In this document: in pieces, positions 10,913 to 19,852 of the stretch | Layout: every line of letters begins with the position of its first letter | Position numbering within the stretch: the stretch's first letter is position 1 | Source of the DNA: Luteimonas rhizosphaericola | Lineage (GTDB): Bacteria > Pseudomonadota > Gammaproteobacteria > Xanthomonadales > Xanthomonadaceae | Assembly: GCF_029888045.1 (NCBI RefSeq) | Contig: NZ_JARXRN010000020.1 | Location: forward strand, 62,001-126,000 | Direction of reading: 5' to 3' | Length of the DNA stretch: 64,000 nt | Translations under genes and position numbers: made by a program | Notes under the pieces: generated by a model | What the model saw: the letters and a program-made list of their open reading frames with translations, nothing else | What the model was told of the DNA's origin: nothing | Database searches by the model: none

Positions 10913-13428
10913 TGCAGCACCGGGAACAGGTGCACGACTGCCCAGCCGATGGCCGCCTGCACGACGGCATAGCGCAGGAAGGCCCCCGCGACGCGCCATT
11001 CCAGCTCGCGCCCCGCGCGCACATGGCCGCGCACGACACGCGCGGCCGCGAACCCGCACAGCAGCGCCGCCACGGCCAGGTGCAGTGCGCAAAACCCCGC
11101 CAGCGTCCACACCACGGCGGCATAGGCGTGCGCCTGCGGGGCGCCGACCGATGCGGATAGCGACAGCGGATGGGCCAGCGCGAAACCCGCGGCCGCAAGC
11201 GCAGCCAGCGCCATGGCCACGCTCGCGGCGCGGCCCTGGGCCGCGCGCAGCGACACGCTTGCACGCCAGCCCGCGATGCCCGCGCCGGCCAGCAGCAGCA
11301 GGGGCCATGCATGCGACAGCTCTGGCGCCATGGGCGGTTGTCCGGCCGGTGGCCAGGCCTCCGCGCCGAGCCACAGGTAGAAATAGGCGAACACCAGCGA
11401 CGCGAACAGCGAGCCCACGATCAGCAGCGTCCCCACCACCGCCCACCAGCCCGGCGCGTTGCGCGCGGCATATTGCGGCGGCAGGCGCGTGCCCTCCTCC
11501 GCCTGGATCGTGTCTGGCGCGCGGCGGTGGCCCGTGGTCCACGCCCAGGCGAGGAACAGCGCCACCAGCGGCAGCAGGCAGGCGGCGGCCAGCGCATACA
11601 GGCCGGCGATGAAGCACGCCAGCAGCGCCGCGATCACCAGCGCGCAGGCCAGCGGCAGCCACGAGGATCCGGACAGGAACACCACCTGCTCCGGACGCGC
11701 CGACACCGGACCGGTGCCCAGCAGCTCGCGCCGGCCGCTGGCCGGGTCGCCGAGCAGGCCGTCGGTGCGCGCGCTGCGCGCGGCCAGGCCGCGGTCGTGC
11801 CACAGCGGATACAGGTCGCCCACCACCGGCATCGAGGCGAAGTTGTAGTTCGGAACCGGCGCCCGCAGCGCCCATTCCAGCGTGCCGGCACGCCAGGGGT
11901 TCGCGCGTCCGCGCCGCCCGTGGACGAAGCACAGGCCGGCATCGACCAGGATCGCGACGATTCCCACCGCCAGCACGAAGCCCGCGGCGGTCGAAAGAAG
12001 ATTGAGCCATTCCACGCCCAGCTCCGGCGAATACGTGTACACCCGCCGCGGCATGCCCAGCAGGCCGGTGAGATGCATCGGCAGGAAGGTCAGGTTGAAG
12101 CCGACGAACACCAGCCAGAACGCCGTGCGGCTGGTGCTCTCCGACGGCATGCGTCCCGTGGCCAGCGGCAACCAGTAGTACAGACCCGCGAACAGCGGGA
12201 ACATCATCCCGCCGATCAGCACGTAGTGCAGGTGCGCGACCACGAAATGGGTGTCGTGCGCCTGCCAGTCGAACGGCACGAAAGCCAGCATCACCCCGGT
12301 CAGCCCGCCGAGCACGAACACGAAGAAGAAGCCGAAGATGTGCAGCATCGGCAGCCGCAGCCAGGGCCGGCCCGACCACAGCGTCGCGATCCACGCGAAG
12401 ACCTGGATCGCGGTCGGGATCGCCACCGCCATGCTCGCCGCGCTGAAGAACGCCAGCGCCAGCAGCGGGATGCCGACCGCGAACATGTGGTGCACCCACA
12501 GCCCGAAGCTGAGGAAGCCCGTCGCCACCAGCGCCAGCACGATCCAGCTGTAGCCCACCACCGGGCGCCGGGCAAAGGTGGGCACCACCATCGACACCAC
12601 GCCGGCGGCGGGCAGGAAGATGATGTAGACCTCCGGGTGCCCGAACAGCCAGAACAGGTGCTGCCACAGCAGCGGGTCGCCGCCCAGCGCGGGGTCGAAG
12701 AACACGAAGCCGAACGCGCGCTGCAGTTCCAGCAGGATGCTGGCCAGGATCAGCGGCGGGAAGCCGAGCGCGATCATGAAGGCCATCACCAGGATCGCCC
12801 AGGCGAACAGCGGCATGCGGCGGATGTCCATGCCCGGCGCGCGCGTGACCAGGATGGCCACGATCAGCTCCACCGCCGCGGTCACCGCCGCGATCTCGGC
12901 GAAGGTCACCCCGAGCAGCCAGAAGTCCGCGCCCTTGCCCGGTGAATAGGTCGCATCGGTCAGCGGCACGTACATGAACCAGCCGCCGTCGGGCGCGGCG
13001 TCGAACAGCAGGCTCGAGTACAGGAACAGGCCGCCGAACAGGTAGCACCACCAGCCGAACGCGCTCAGCCGCGGGAACGGCAGGTCGCGCGCGCCGATCA
13101 TCTTCGGCAGCAGGTACATCGCGAAGCCTTCCATGATCGGCACCGCGAACAGGAACATCATCGTGGTCCCGTGCAGGGTCACGAACTGGTTGTAGCGGCG
13201 CGGGTCGAGCACCTCGGCGTCGAACCAGGCCAGCTGCAGCCGGATGAACATCGACAGCAGGCCGCCCACCAGCAGGAAGCCGAAGCCGGCGACGATGAAG
13301 CGCAGCGCGATGGTGCCGTGGTTGACCGCGGTGAGCTGGCCGGCCAGGCCGGGGCCGTTGGCCCAGATGCGGTCGAGCGCGGACAGGCGCTGCGCGTGGA
13401 TGCGGTCGTCGCCGGGCGCCGCGCTCAC
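10909..13428 (-). CDS. ctaD: Cytochrome c oxidase subunit I fused to subunit III
   Basis: Catalytic subunit of a haem-copper oxidase: reduces O2 to water and pumps protons in the inner membrane. The 839-residue product is a fusion. Residues 1 to about 560 are subunit I with every expected ligand: H86 (LHGTTMM, low-spin haem), H264-P-E266-V-Y268 (CuB, proton-path Glu, Tyr), H313-H314 (CuB), and the HDTHFVVAHLH block at 391-401 (haem ligands). From about residue 640 on is subunit III, with the SLFASLVFAYFYLWL helix and its carboxylate. The GTG start at 13428 overlaps the coxB stop (GTGA), and the stop overlaps the next GTG, so translation is coupled. The longer upstream frame lies inside coxB and was rejected. 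Confidence 0.95.
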   Translation of the reverse strand: MSAAPGDDRIHAQRLSALDRIWANGPGLAGQLTAVNHGTIALRFIVAGFGFLLVGGLLSMFIRLQLAWFDAEVLDPRRYNQFVTLHGTTMMFLFAVPIMEGFAMYLLPKMIGARDLPFPRLSAFGWWCYLFGGLFLYSSLLFDAAPDGGWFMYVPLTDATYSPGKGADFWLLGVTFAEIAAVTAAVELIVAILVTRAPGMDIRRMPLFAWAILVMAFMIALGFPPLILASILLELQRAFGFVFFDPALGGDPLLWQHLFWLFGHPEVYIIFLPAAGVVSMVVPTFARRPVVGYSWIVLALVATGFLSFGLWVHHMFAVGIPLLALAFFSAASMAVAIPTAIQVFAWIATLWSGRPWLRLPMLHIFGFFFVFVLGGLTGVMLAFVPFDWQAHDTHFVVAHLHYVLIGGMMFPLFAGLYYWLPLATGRMPSESTSRTAFWLVFVGFNLTFLPMHLTGLLGMPRRVYTYSPELGVEWLNLLSTAAGFVLAVGIVAILVDAGLCFVHGRRGRANPWRAGTLEWALRAPVPNYNFASMPVVGDLYPLWHDRGLAARSARTDGLLGDPASGRRELLGTGPVSARPEQVVFLSGSSWLPLACALVIAALLACFIAGLYALAAACLLPLVALFLAWAWTTGHRRAPDTIQAEEGTRLPPQYAARNAPGWWAVVGTLLIVGSLFASLVFAYFYLWLGAEAWPPAGQPPMAPELSHAWPLLLLAGAGIAGWRASVSLRAAQGRAASVAMALAALAAAGFALAHPLSLSASVGAPQAHAYAAVVWTLAGFCALHLAVAALLCGFAAARVVRGHVRAGRELEWRVAGAFLRYAVVQAAIGWAVVHLFPVLQ

Positions 13429-14093
13429 CGCAGGCCACCTTCGATATCGCCACGCGCCTGACCGGCCAGCCAGGCACGGTAGCCGCGCGCATCGCGCACC
13501 TCGACCGCGAACGCCATGCGCGCATGCTCCAGGCCGCAGAACTCCGCGCACTGCCCGCGCATCGGCACCGCGCGGTCGGCGCGCAGGCGCAGCACGTTGG
13601 TGCGGCCCGGAATCGCGTCCACCTTCCCGCCCAGGCGCGGGATCCAGAAGCTGTGGATCACGTCCTCGGCGCGCACTTCGAACTCCACCATCTCGCCCAG
13701 CGGCAGGACCAGCCGGTCGATCGACGTGGCGCGCACTGCGCCGTCGCGGTCCAGGTAGTCGAACTGCCACTGCCACTGGCGCGCGGTGACGCGCACCACG
13801 TGCGCAGCGTCTTCCCCGCGCCCGGTCACGCGGTCACTGGCCAGCGTGCCGTAGGTGAGCAGCGCCGCCAGCAGCACGGTGGGCAGCGCGACCCCGCCGA
13901 CCAGGATCAGCCGCTGCCCGGCGGCCGCGGCCAGCGCACGGCCACGGCGCATCGCCAGCAGCGCGAGCGCGATGACGATCGTCCATGCCACGCACGCCCC
14001 GCCGACCATCAGCCACCAGCCGGTCGCGATCTCCGCGGCCGCCGGGCCGGCCGGATCCAGGGCCGACTGCGGCCCGCGGCACGCCGCCAGCAT
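13425..14093 (-). CDS. coxB: Cytochrome c oxidase subunit II
   Basis: Carries the CuA centre that receives electrons from cytochrome c. From the ATG at 14093 (222 residues) two membrane helices (about 27-49 and 62-82) precede the cupredoxin domain with all CuA ligands: H147, C182, E184, C186, H190, M193, and the aromatic patch RQWQWQF. No CxxCH follows, so this is aa3-type, not caa3. The ATG has no Shine-Dalgarno and begins MLAAC, the tail of what looks like a lipobox. Reading 57 bases further upstream, to an ATC at 14150 preceded by GAAGGAG at 7 bases, gives a complete lipoprotein signal. The true start may be there. First gene of the oxidase operon. Confidence 0.93.
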   Translation of the reverse strand: MLAACRGPQSALDPAGPAAAEIATGWWLMVGGACVAWTIVIALALLAMRRGRALAAAAGQRLILVGGVALPTVLLAALLTYGTLASDRVTGRGEDAAHVVRVTARQWQWQFDYLDRDGAVRATSIDRLVLPLGEMVEFEVRAEDVIHSFWIPRLGGKVDAIPGRTNVLRLRADRAVPMRGQCAEFCGLEHARMAFAVEVRDARGYRAWLAGQARGDIEGGLR

Positions 14094-14147
14094 CAGCGCG
14101 CCGAATCCGGCGATGGCGCCGCAGCGGTATGCGCACCGGTGGTTGGC

Positions 14148-14164
14148 GATGATCTGGCTCCTTC
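14148..14164 (-). promoter_or_regulatory. Strong Shine-Dalgarno of coxB followed by ATC codons instead of ATG
   Basis: On the minus strand GAAGGAG (14164-14158) is followed by CCAG and then two in-frame ATC codons (14153-14151 and 14150-14148), spaced 4 and 7 bases from the Shine-Dalgarno. No ATG, GTG or TTG exists in the coxB frame near here. The downstream codons give Arg-bearing residues, then GAIAGFGALMLAAC, a good lipoprotein signal. Either an ATC start is used, or the base is a sequence error for ATG. Confidence 0.6.
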
Positions 14165-14256
14165 GCGCGTCCCCGCCCGCGTCGCGGGCATGCAGGAGCA
14201 GGAGTGTGGCGCGGCGCCCGTGAAGCCGTCGCGAGCCCGCTCGCCCCTGCGGCGCC

Positions 14257-15114
14257 CTAGCCAGCCGCGTCGGCCGCTTCCAGCGTGTTCTGCATCAGCG
14301 TCGCCACCGTCATCGGCCCGACCCCGCCGGGCACCGGCGTGATCCAGCTCGCGCGTGCGGCGGCCGGCGCGAACTCGACGTCGCCCGTCAACCGGCCGTC
14401 GTCGAGGCGGTTGATGCCCACGTCGATCACCACCGCGCCCGGCTTCACCCATTCGCCGGGAATCAGGCCCGGGCGGCCCACCGCCACCACCAGGATGTCG
14501 GCCTCGCCCACGTGCCGGCGCAATTCGGCGATCGGCGTGAACTTGTGGCAACTGGTCACGGTGCATCCGGCGATCAGCAGCTCCAGCGCCATCGGCCGGC
14601 CGACGTGGTTGCTCACGCCGACGATGGTGGCGCTGCGCCCGCGCACCGGGCGGTCGGTGTAGGCCAGCAGCGTGGTGATCCCGCGCGGCGTGCACGGGCG
14701 CAGCCCGAACTGGCGCAGCGCTAGGTGGCCCACGTTCTCGGGATGGAAGCCGTCGACGTCCTTGCGCGGATCGATGCGGTGGATCAGGCGGTTGGCGTCC
14801 GCGATGCCCGGCAGCGGCAGCTGCACGAGGATGCCGTGCACGGCCGGATCGGCGTTGAGCCGGTCGACCAGCGCCAGCAGCTCGGCCTCGGACGTGCCCG
14901 CCGGCAGGTCGAAGTCGAAGGCCTGGATGCCGACCTTCTCGGCGGCGCGGCGCTTGTTGCGCACGTACGACTGCGAGGCCGGGTCGCTGCCCACCAGCAC
15001 CACCGCCAGCCCCGGCCGCGACAGGCCGGCGGCCACCCGCGCATCGACCCGCAGGCGCAGTTCGTCGAGCAGGGAATCGGCGATGCGCTTGCCGTCGAGG
15101 ATGCGTGCGGTCAT
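14257..15114 (-). CDS. folD: Bifunctional methylenetetrahydrofolate dehydrogenase/cyclohydrolase
   Basis: Interconverts 5,10-methylene-THF and 10-formyl-THF (NADP-dependent dehydrogenase, then cyclohydrolase), feeding purine and formyl-Met synthesis. The 285-residue product has the family signatures: the catalytic Tyr/Lys segment [14 protein letters not shown], the folate motif [11 protein letters not shown], the NADP-site motif [16 protein letters not shown], and the C-terminal [19 protein letters not shown]. Divergent from the DUF1244 gene with 72 bases between. Confidence 0.97.
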   Translation of the reverse strand: MTARILDGKRIADSLLDELRLRVDARVAAGLSRPGLAVVLVGSDPASQSYVRNKRRAAEKVGIQAFDFDLPAGTSEAELLALVDRLNADPAVHGILVQLPLPGIADANRLIHRIDPRKDVDGFHPENVGHLALRQFGLRPCTPRGITTLLAYTDRPVRGRSATIVGVSNHVGRPMALELLIAGCTVTSCHKFTPIAELRRHVGEADILVVAVGRPGLIPGEWVKPGAVVIDVGINRLDDGRLTGDVEFAPAAARASWITPVPGGVGPMTVATLMQNTLEAADAAG

Positions 15115-15186
15115 GCCGTCGTGGAGGCGTGGAACGGGAGCGCGTATTGTCTCACGTCCCCCCGAGGCCCCGCCAAGGAACGCGCC

Positions 15187-15507
15187 ATGACCGATGCCGC
15201 CGCACACCCCGACGCCGACACCACGCAGATCGAGGCCGCCGTGTTCCGGCGCCTGCGCACGCACCTGATGCAGCAGCGCCCGGACGTGCAGAACATCGAC
15301 CTGATGATCCTCGCCGGCTTCTGCCGCAACTGCCTGGCCGACTGGTACCGCGACGCCGCGGAGGAACGCGGGCTGGAGCTGACGCGCGAACAGGCGCGCG
15401 ACACGGTGTATGGCGGAAATTTCCAGGACTGGAAGACGCGCCACCAGCGCGAGGCGACGCCGGCGCAACTGGCGGCGTTCGACGCCGCGCGGCGCCAACA
15501 CGACTGA
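15187..15507 (+). CDS. DUF1244 family protein
   Basis: Small cytoplasmic protein of unknown function. The 106-residue product carries the DUF1244 core: [19 protein letters not shown] followed by [20 protein letters not shown], with a conserved CxxC-like pair (C-R-N-C) and the ending YGMPYxxWK-type motif here seen as [15 protein letters not shown] precedes the ATG by 7 bases. It appears to stand alone. Confidence 0.87.
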   Translation: MTDAAAHPDADTTQIEAAVFRRLRTHLMQQRPDVQNIDLMILAGFCRNCLADWYRDAAEERGLELTREQARDTVYGGNFQDWKTRHQREATPAQLAAFDAARRQHD

Positions 15508-15546
15508 CCGGCGCAGCGACGCGCTCGCTTGCGGCGCCGCCTGCGC

Positions 15547-16629
15547 TCAGGGCGTCGCGGGACGCGCCGGCGCCACCGGACAGCGCGGCAGGCCCACTTC
15601 CGGATCGCAATGGTTGCAGCAACGCGGCGCGTCGGGCACGGGCGTCGCCGGCACGCCCGCGGCAACGGCGTTGGCCGCCGCAGGTGCGACAGACCCGTAG
15701 GCACCGGAGGCGTACGTCCCCGGCGCCACCGGCATCGTCGAGGCTGGTGCCAGCCCGGCCAGTTCCGCGGCCGGCCGCAGCTGCAGCAGCACCGACCAGT
15801 CCTGGCGGTTGAGGTCGCAGGCGTAGAGGCTTTCCGGGCTGCAGTCGGGATCGCTGGCCGAGCGCATCGGCAGGTCCGCGAAGCGATCGCCCTGGGTCAG
15901 GCGCAGCCGGCGCATGGTGACGCTGTCGTACACGTTGCCGCCCACCAGGTGCGCGGTCCGCGCGTGGTCGGGCGCGACCGTGATGCCGACCACCACGTCG
16001 CAGTGCATCGCCAGCCCCGGCTCGTTGCCGCTCAACAGCGTGGCGAGCGCGCCGAAGCCGTAGGTACGCGCCGTCCCGCGCACATAGCACAGCAGGTCGC
16101 CGGTACGGACCTGCGCCGCCTGCGGATCGGCCACGCGGTACGGGCTCAGGAACGGTTCGCGGTAGGCGCGGCGCACGTAGGACAGGTGGCTGGCCGAGCC
16201 GTCGAAGCCCGGGAGCCGCGCCTTGCGCAGCACCCACGAGACGAAGGCCGCCGACCACGGCGTGTCGATCACGAAGGCGCGGCACGACGGCGCCGGCACG
16301 TCGCCATAGGCGCAGTCTCCGGCGCCTGCTTGCCACAGCAGGCCGCTGCCGCGCCAGTACTCGATCACCCGCTGCCAGGCCGGCTGGTCGTCGGCCAGGC
16401 GCGTGCGCTCGGCCTCGCGCACCTTCATCGCGCCGATCCGGCCGTCGACGTCGATCAGCGGCCGGAACCAGGCGCGATGCTCGGTGCAGGCGGCCGCGGC
16501 GATGCGCTGCGGCGCGTCCTGGGCCTGCGCGGCCTCGGCCGGGAGGACCTGGCAGGGATCGGCGGCGATCGCCGGCGGCGCGGACAGCCACAGGCTGGCG
16601 AGGAGGAACAGCGCGAAGCGCGGCGACAT
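15547..16629 (-). CDS. Secreted DUF2272 domain protein
   Basis: Exported protein of unknown function. A signal peptide (residues 1-22, cleavage after AIA-A) is followed by a DUF2272 domain, recognisable by the PWSAAFVSWVLRKA segment and a later HCDVVVGI with conserved Cys/His. This arrangement resembles NlpC/CHAP-like cysteine peptidase folds (N-terminal Ser/Cys region, later His), but no catalytic role is shown. The last 60 residues are low-complexity Ala/Pro with a Cys cluster (RCCNHCD). The ATG at 16629 was chosen because it begins the signal peptide; 46 residues upstream in frame are unlikely. Total 360 residues. Confidence 0.82.
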   Translation of the reverse strand: MSPRFALFLLASLWLSAPPAIAADPCQVLPAEAAQAQDAPQRIAAAACTEHRAWFRPLIDVDGRIGAMKVREAERTRLADDQPAWQRVIEYWRGSGLLWQAGAGDCAYGDVPAPSCRAFVIDTPWSAAFVSWVLRKARLPGFDGSASHLSYVRRAYREPFLSPYRVADPQAAQVRTGDLLCYVRGTARTYGFGALATLLSGNEPGLAMHCDVVVGITVAPDHARTAHLVGGNVYDSVTMRRLRLTQGDRFADLPMRSASDPDCSPESLYACDLNRQDWSVLLQLRPAAELAGLAPASTMPVAPGTYASGAYGSVAPAAANAVAAGVPATPVPDAPRCCNHCDPEVGLPRCPVAPARPATP

Positions 16630-16825
16630 GGCATTCCTTGCGGCGGCGTGCGCGGCCGCGGCCATCCGGACCTTCCCGCACCGGTCCCGCCGGACCAGCC
16701 CGAACGCTACCACAGCGCGTTCGGCGATCCCGCGACGCGGCGTCGACGTGTGCCCGGTCGCGTGCATCCGCCAGACCCGACGCGCGCCGGGCCGCGCGAC
16801 GCCGTCGCGCGCGGTCCGGATCGGC

Positions 16826-17956
16826 CTAGCCCCCCGCGCAGAACGCGGCGTAGTCGATGTAACCGGGGAACGGCGCGTCCGGCGCGCACAGCGGGCAGTC
16901 CGGGTCCGGCGCCAGCCGCGTCTCGCGGAAGCGCATGCCCAGCGCGTCGAAGTGCAGCAGCCGGCCGGCCAGCGGTTCGCCGATGTGCAGCAGCAGCTTG
17001 AGCGCCTCGGTGGCCTGCAGCATGCCGACCACGCCCGGCAGCACGCCCAGCACGCCCACCTCGCTGCAGTTGGGCGCGGCCTCGGGCGGCGGCGGCTCCG
17101 GGAACAGGCAGCGGTAGCACGGCGCGCGCCCGCGCTGGCGGCCGGCGTCGAACACGCTCACCTGCCCCTCGAAGCGGTGCACGGCGCCGTACACCAGCGG
17201 CTTGCGCAGGTGGATGCAGGCGTCGTTGAGCAGGTAGCGCACCGGGAAGTTGTCGCCGCCGTCGATCACCACGTCCGCGTCGGCGATCAGCCGTTCGACG
17301 TTGGCGGAACCGAGCCGCTCGGCCACCGGCTCGACCGCGACCCGCGGATTGAGCGCCGACAGCCGGGTCTGCGCCGATTCCACCTTGGACACGCCGATAT
17401 CGGCGTCCACATGCAGGATCTGGCGCTGCAGGTTGCTGCGGTCGACCGCATCGTCGTCCACCAGGCGCAGCTGGCCCACGCCGGCAGCGGCGAGGTAGAA
17501 CGCCGCCGGCGACCCCAGCCCGCCCGCGCCCACCACCACCACGCTCGCCGCTTCCAGCCGGCGCTGGCCGCGCGCTCCGATCTCGGGCAGCCGCAGGTGG
17601 CGCGCGTAGCGTTCGTGGAAATCCGCGTCGACCTCCACCTCCGGGCGGCTCATCGGGAAGCCTTCCGCCTGCCACATCACGGTGCCGCCGCGGACCGAAC
17701 TCACGCGCGCGAAGCCGAGCCGCTGCAGCTGCTCGGCAGCGAGCATCGAGCGCCCACCGCTCTGGCAGATCAGCATCACTTCGACATCCGGGCCGGGAAT
17801 GTAGCGGTGCGGCGCGGCCTCGAGTTCGGCCCGGGACACCCCGATCGCGCCCTGGGCCATGCCCAGTTCGCGCTCGTGGTCTTCGCGCACGTCCACCAGG
17901 CGTGCGCCCTGGGCCAGGCGATGGCTGGCTTCGCGGGGAGTGATGTCCTTGGGCAT
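16826..17956 (-). CDS. moeB: Molybdopterin-synthase adenylyltransferase with N-terminal rhodanese domain
   Basis: Adenylates the C-terminal Gly of MoaD (and possibly other ubiquitin-like sulfur carriers) in molybdenum cofactor synthesis. The 376-residue product has a rhodanese domain at about residues 5-103 with active-site C64 (CQSGGRS), then a ThiF/MoeB domain: nucleotide-binding GAGGLGSP (143-150), DGGDN (232-236), and four zinc cysteines (C280, C283, C354, C357). Rhodanese-adenylyltransferase fusions can both activate and sulfurate the carrier protein. It follows moeA by 75 bases on the same strand. Confidence 0.93.
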   Translation of the reverse strand: MPKDITPREASHRLAQGARLVDVREDHERELGMAQGAIGVSRAELEAAPHRYIPGPDVEVMLICQSGGRSMLAAEQLQRLGFARVSSVRGGTVMWQAEGFPMSRPEVEVDADFHERYARHLRLPEIGARGQRRLEAASVVVVGAGGLGSPAAFYLAAAGVGQLRLVDDDAVDRSNLQRQILHVDADIGVSKVESAQTRLSALNPRVAVEPVAERLGSANVERLIADADVVIDGGDNFPVRYLLNDACIHLRKPLVYGAVHRFEGQVSVFDAGRQRGRAPCYRCLFPEPPPPEAAPNCSEVGVLGVLPGVVGMLQATEALKLLLHIGEPLAGRLLHFDALGMRFRETRLAPDPDCPLCAPDAPFPGYIDYAAFCAGG

Positions 17957-18031
17957 GCCGCGATTATCGCGCCGGTGGCGCGGCGCGCATGAACGCGGCG
18001 GCCCGGCGGTCGCGCCGGCACGACCGCCGGC

Positions 18032-19255
18032 TCAGTACGGCAACACGTCCACCACACAGCCCGCCGGATAGTCGCGCTCGCCTTCGCCCAGCACGATCAG
18101 CGCATCGGCGCCGGCGGCCGCGCGCATGCGGTGCGAGCCGTCGGCGGGATCGGGCTCGACCCACAGCACGCCGTCCTCGCCGCTGGCCAGGCGTCCGCGC
18201 AGGAACTCGAGCCGTTCGTGCCGCTTGCGCCATGGCGATGCCAGGCGCGCCCGCCAATGCCGCCGCGGCGCGCGGCCCTGCAGGCCGTCGAGCAGCGGCC
18301 GCGCCAGCGCCAGGGTGGTAGCCAGCACCGAGACCGGGTTGCCCGGCAGGCACAGGAACAGCGCCGGCCCCAGGCTGCCGCCGTCCGCGCACAGGACGGG
18401 CATGCCCGGTCGCATCCACACCTTCCAGAAATGCACCTGTCCGCGGCGCTGCAGCAGCGCCGGCAGGTGGTCCTTCTCCCCCGCGGACACGCCGCCGCAG
18501 GTGAGCACCAGGTCGAAGGCCTCGCCGGCATGGCGCAGGGCCGATTCGATCCTGGCGGGATCGTCGGGCAGCGTGGGCCAGGCCACCGGCTCCAGGCCTT
18601 CGGCGCGCAGCAGGCCCAGCAGCAGGTCGCGGTTGGAGTTGTAGATCTGGCCGGGCCCGAGCGGCAAGCCCGGCTCCACCAGCTCGTCGCCGGTGCAGAA
18701 CACCGCGACCGTGGGTCGCCGCGCTGTCTCGACGCGCTCGATTCCCTGCGCGGCGAGCAGCGCGACGCGTGCCGGCGTCAGCACCTCGCCCGTGGACGCC
18801 AGCAACGCGCCGGTCTCCACGTCCTCCCCGCGGCGACGTACGTGGCGTCCCCGTCCGGGCACCTGCAGGACGTGGACGCGCCCGCCTTCGACCCGGGCGT
18901 CCTCGCGGATCAGCACCGTGTCGCTCCCGGCCGGCAGCGGCGCGCCGGTGGTGATGCGCATGCATTCGCCGGCCACGAGCGCCGGCGCGGCCGGGCCACC
19001 GGCGAACTGCTCGCCGGCCAGCGTCAGCACGGCATCGGGGCCGAGGTCGGCGTGGCGCACGGCAAACCCGTCCATCGCCGAGTTGTCGAAGCTTGGCACG
19101 TCGATGCGGGCGGCGACGTCCGCCGCCAGCACCCGGCCCTGCACGCGCGCCAGCGGCAGGGCTTCGGCCGGCAGCCGTCGCACATGCGCCACCCGCGCCA
19201 GGATCTCGCGCGCCTGGCCGTAGGGAATGCGGGTCGGGAACCGGGGCTGGCTCAT
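18032..19255 (-). CDS. moeA: Molybdopterin molybdenumtransferase
   Basis: Inserts molybdate into adenylylated molybdopterin. The 407-residue product has the MoeA order: N-terminal domain with PSFDNSAMDGFAV, the MoCF-binding core with VFCTGDELVEPG and a TCGGVSAGEKDHLPA active-site loop, and a C-terminal beta domain. Start ATG at 19255 overlaps the mobA stop by 4 bases, so the two are translationally coupled. Together with mobA and moeB it implies that molybdoenzymes are made, though none is encoded in the window. Confidence 0.96.
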   Translation of the reverse strand: MSQPRFPTRIPYGQAREILARVAHVRRLPAEALPLARVQGRVLAADVAARIDVPSFDNSAMDGFAVRHADLGPDAVLTLAGEQFAGGPAAPALVAGECMRITTGAPLPAGSDTVLIREDARVEGGRVHVLQVPGRGRHVRRRGEDVETGALLASTGEVLTPARVALLAAQGIERVETARRPTVAVFCTGDELVEPGLPLGPGQIYNSNRDLLLGLLRAEGLEPVAWPTLPDDPARIESALRHAGEAFDLVLTCGGVSAGEKDHLPALLQRRGQVHFWKVWMRPGMPVLCADGGSLGPALFLCLPGNPVSVLATTLALARPLLDGLQGRAPRRHWRARLASPWRKRHERLEFLRGRLASGEDGVLWVEPDPADGSHRMRAAAGADALIVLGEGERDYPAGCVVDVLPY

Positions 19256-19842
19256 GCGTCAGCCAACGCGATCCCGGCCGCGTGCAGGTCGCCGGGCGTG
19301 TTGAGGTTGCCGAAGCGGACACCGTCGAACGCGACCTCGGCCAGCGCCAGTCGCGACTGCAGCGCGTGGACAGCCAGTTCCCCCGCCCCGAGCGCGTCCG
19401 CCACGGCAACGCGCAGGGACGCTACCCGCCACAGGGCGACCAGCGGCTGCGATCCTTCGTCGTCCCGCGCGCGGGCGCCGTCGTCCGCGCGCGCGTCGAT
19501 CAGGGTGCGCAGAACGCAGTCGTTCGCGTCCAGCACGTCGACCGGCAGGGTGAACAGCCACGGCGTGGCGCAGGACGCGGCGAGCGCCTCCAGCGCCGCG
19601 ATCGGACCGGCATCGGCGAGGCGATCGGCCACCGGGACCAGGCCGGCCGCCGCGAAACGTGCCGGATCGCGGTTCGCGCTGACCAGCACCTGCGACACCT
19701 GCCCGCCGAACCGCGTCGACAGCCGCACAACCTGCGGCACGCCATCCCGCACCAGCCACGCCTTGTCGCGCCCGCCCAGCCGGCATGCGCGGCCGCCGGC
19801 CAGCAGGCCCAGCGTGATCTGCCCGGGTGCGATCGGATCCAT
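19252..19842 (-). CDS. mobA: Molybdenum cofactor guanylyltransferase
   Basis: Attaches GMP to Mo-molybdopterin to give the MGD cofactor used by DMSO-reductase-type enzymes. The 196-residue product has the nucleotidyltransferase N-terminus LGLLAGGRACRLGGRDKA (GTP-binding loop with essential Lys) and a later LPVDVLD metal-binding segment (usually PxD). It lies 10 bases after der and overlaps moeA by 4 bases, so der, mobA and moeA probably share a transcript. Confidence 0.9.
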   Translation of the reverse strand: MDPIAPGQITLGLLAGGRACRLGGRDKAWLVRDGVPQVVRLSTRFGGQVSQVLVSANRDPARFAAAGLVPVADRLADAGPIAALEALAASCATPWLFTLPVDVLDANDCVLRTLIDARADDGARARDDEGSQPLVALWRVASLRVAVADALGAGELAVHALQSRLALAEVAFDGVRFGNLNTPGDLHAAGIALADA

Positions 19843-19852
19843 CGTCGCGTCG

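Noticed and set aside
13429..13776. N-terminal extension of the fused oxidase subunit
   Set aside because: It is the coxB coding region in another frame. The GTG at 13428 overlapping the coxB stop is a better start.
13425..14150. caa3-type oxidase (haem c on subunit II)
   Set aside because: No CxxCH occurs after the CuA domain of subunit II, so it is aa3-type despite the CtaG homolog of the caa3 family.
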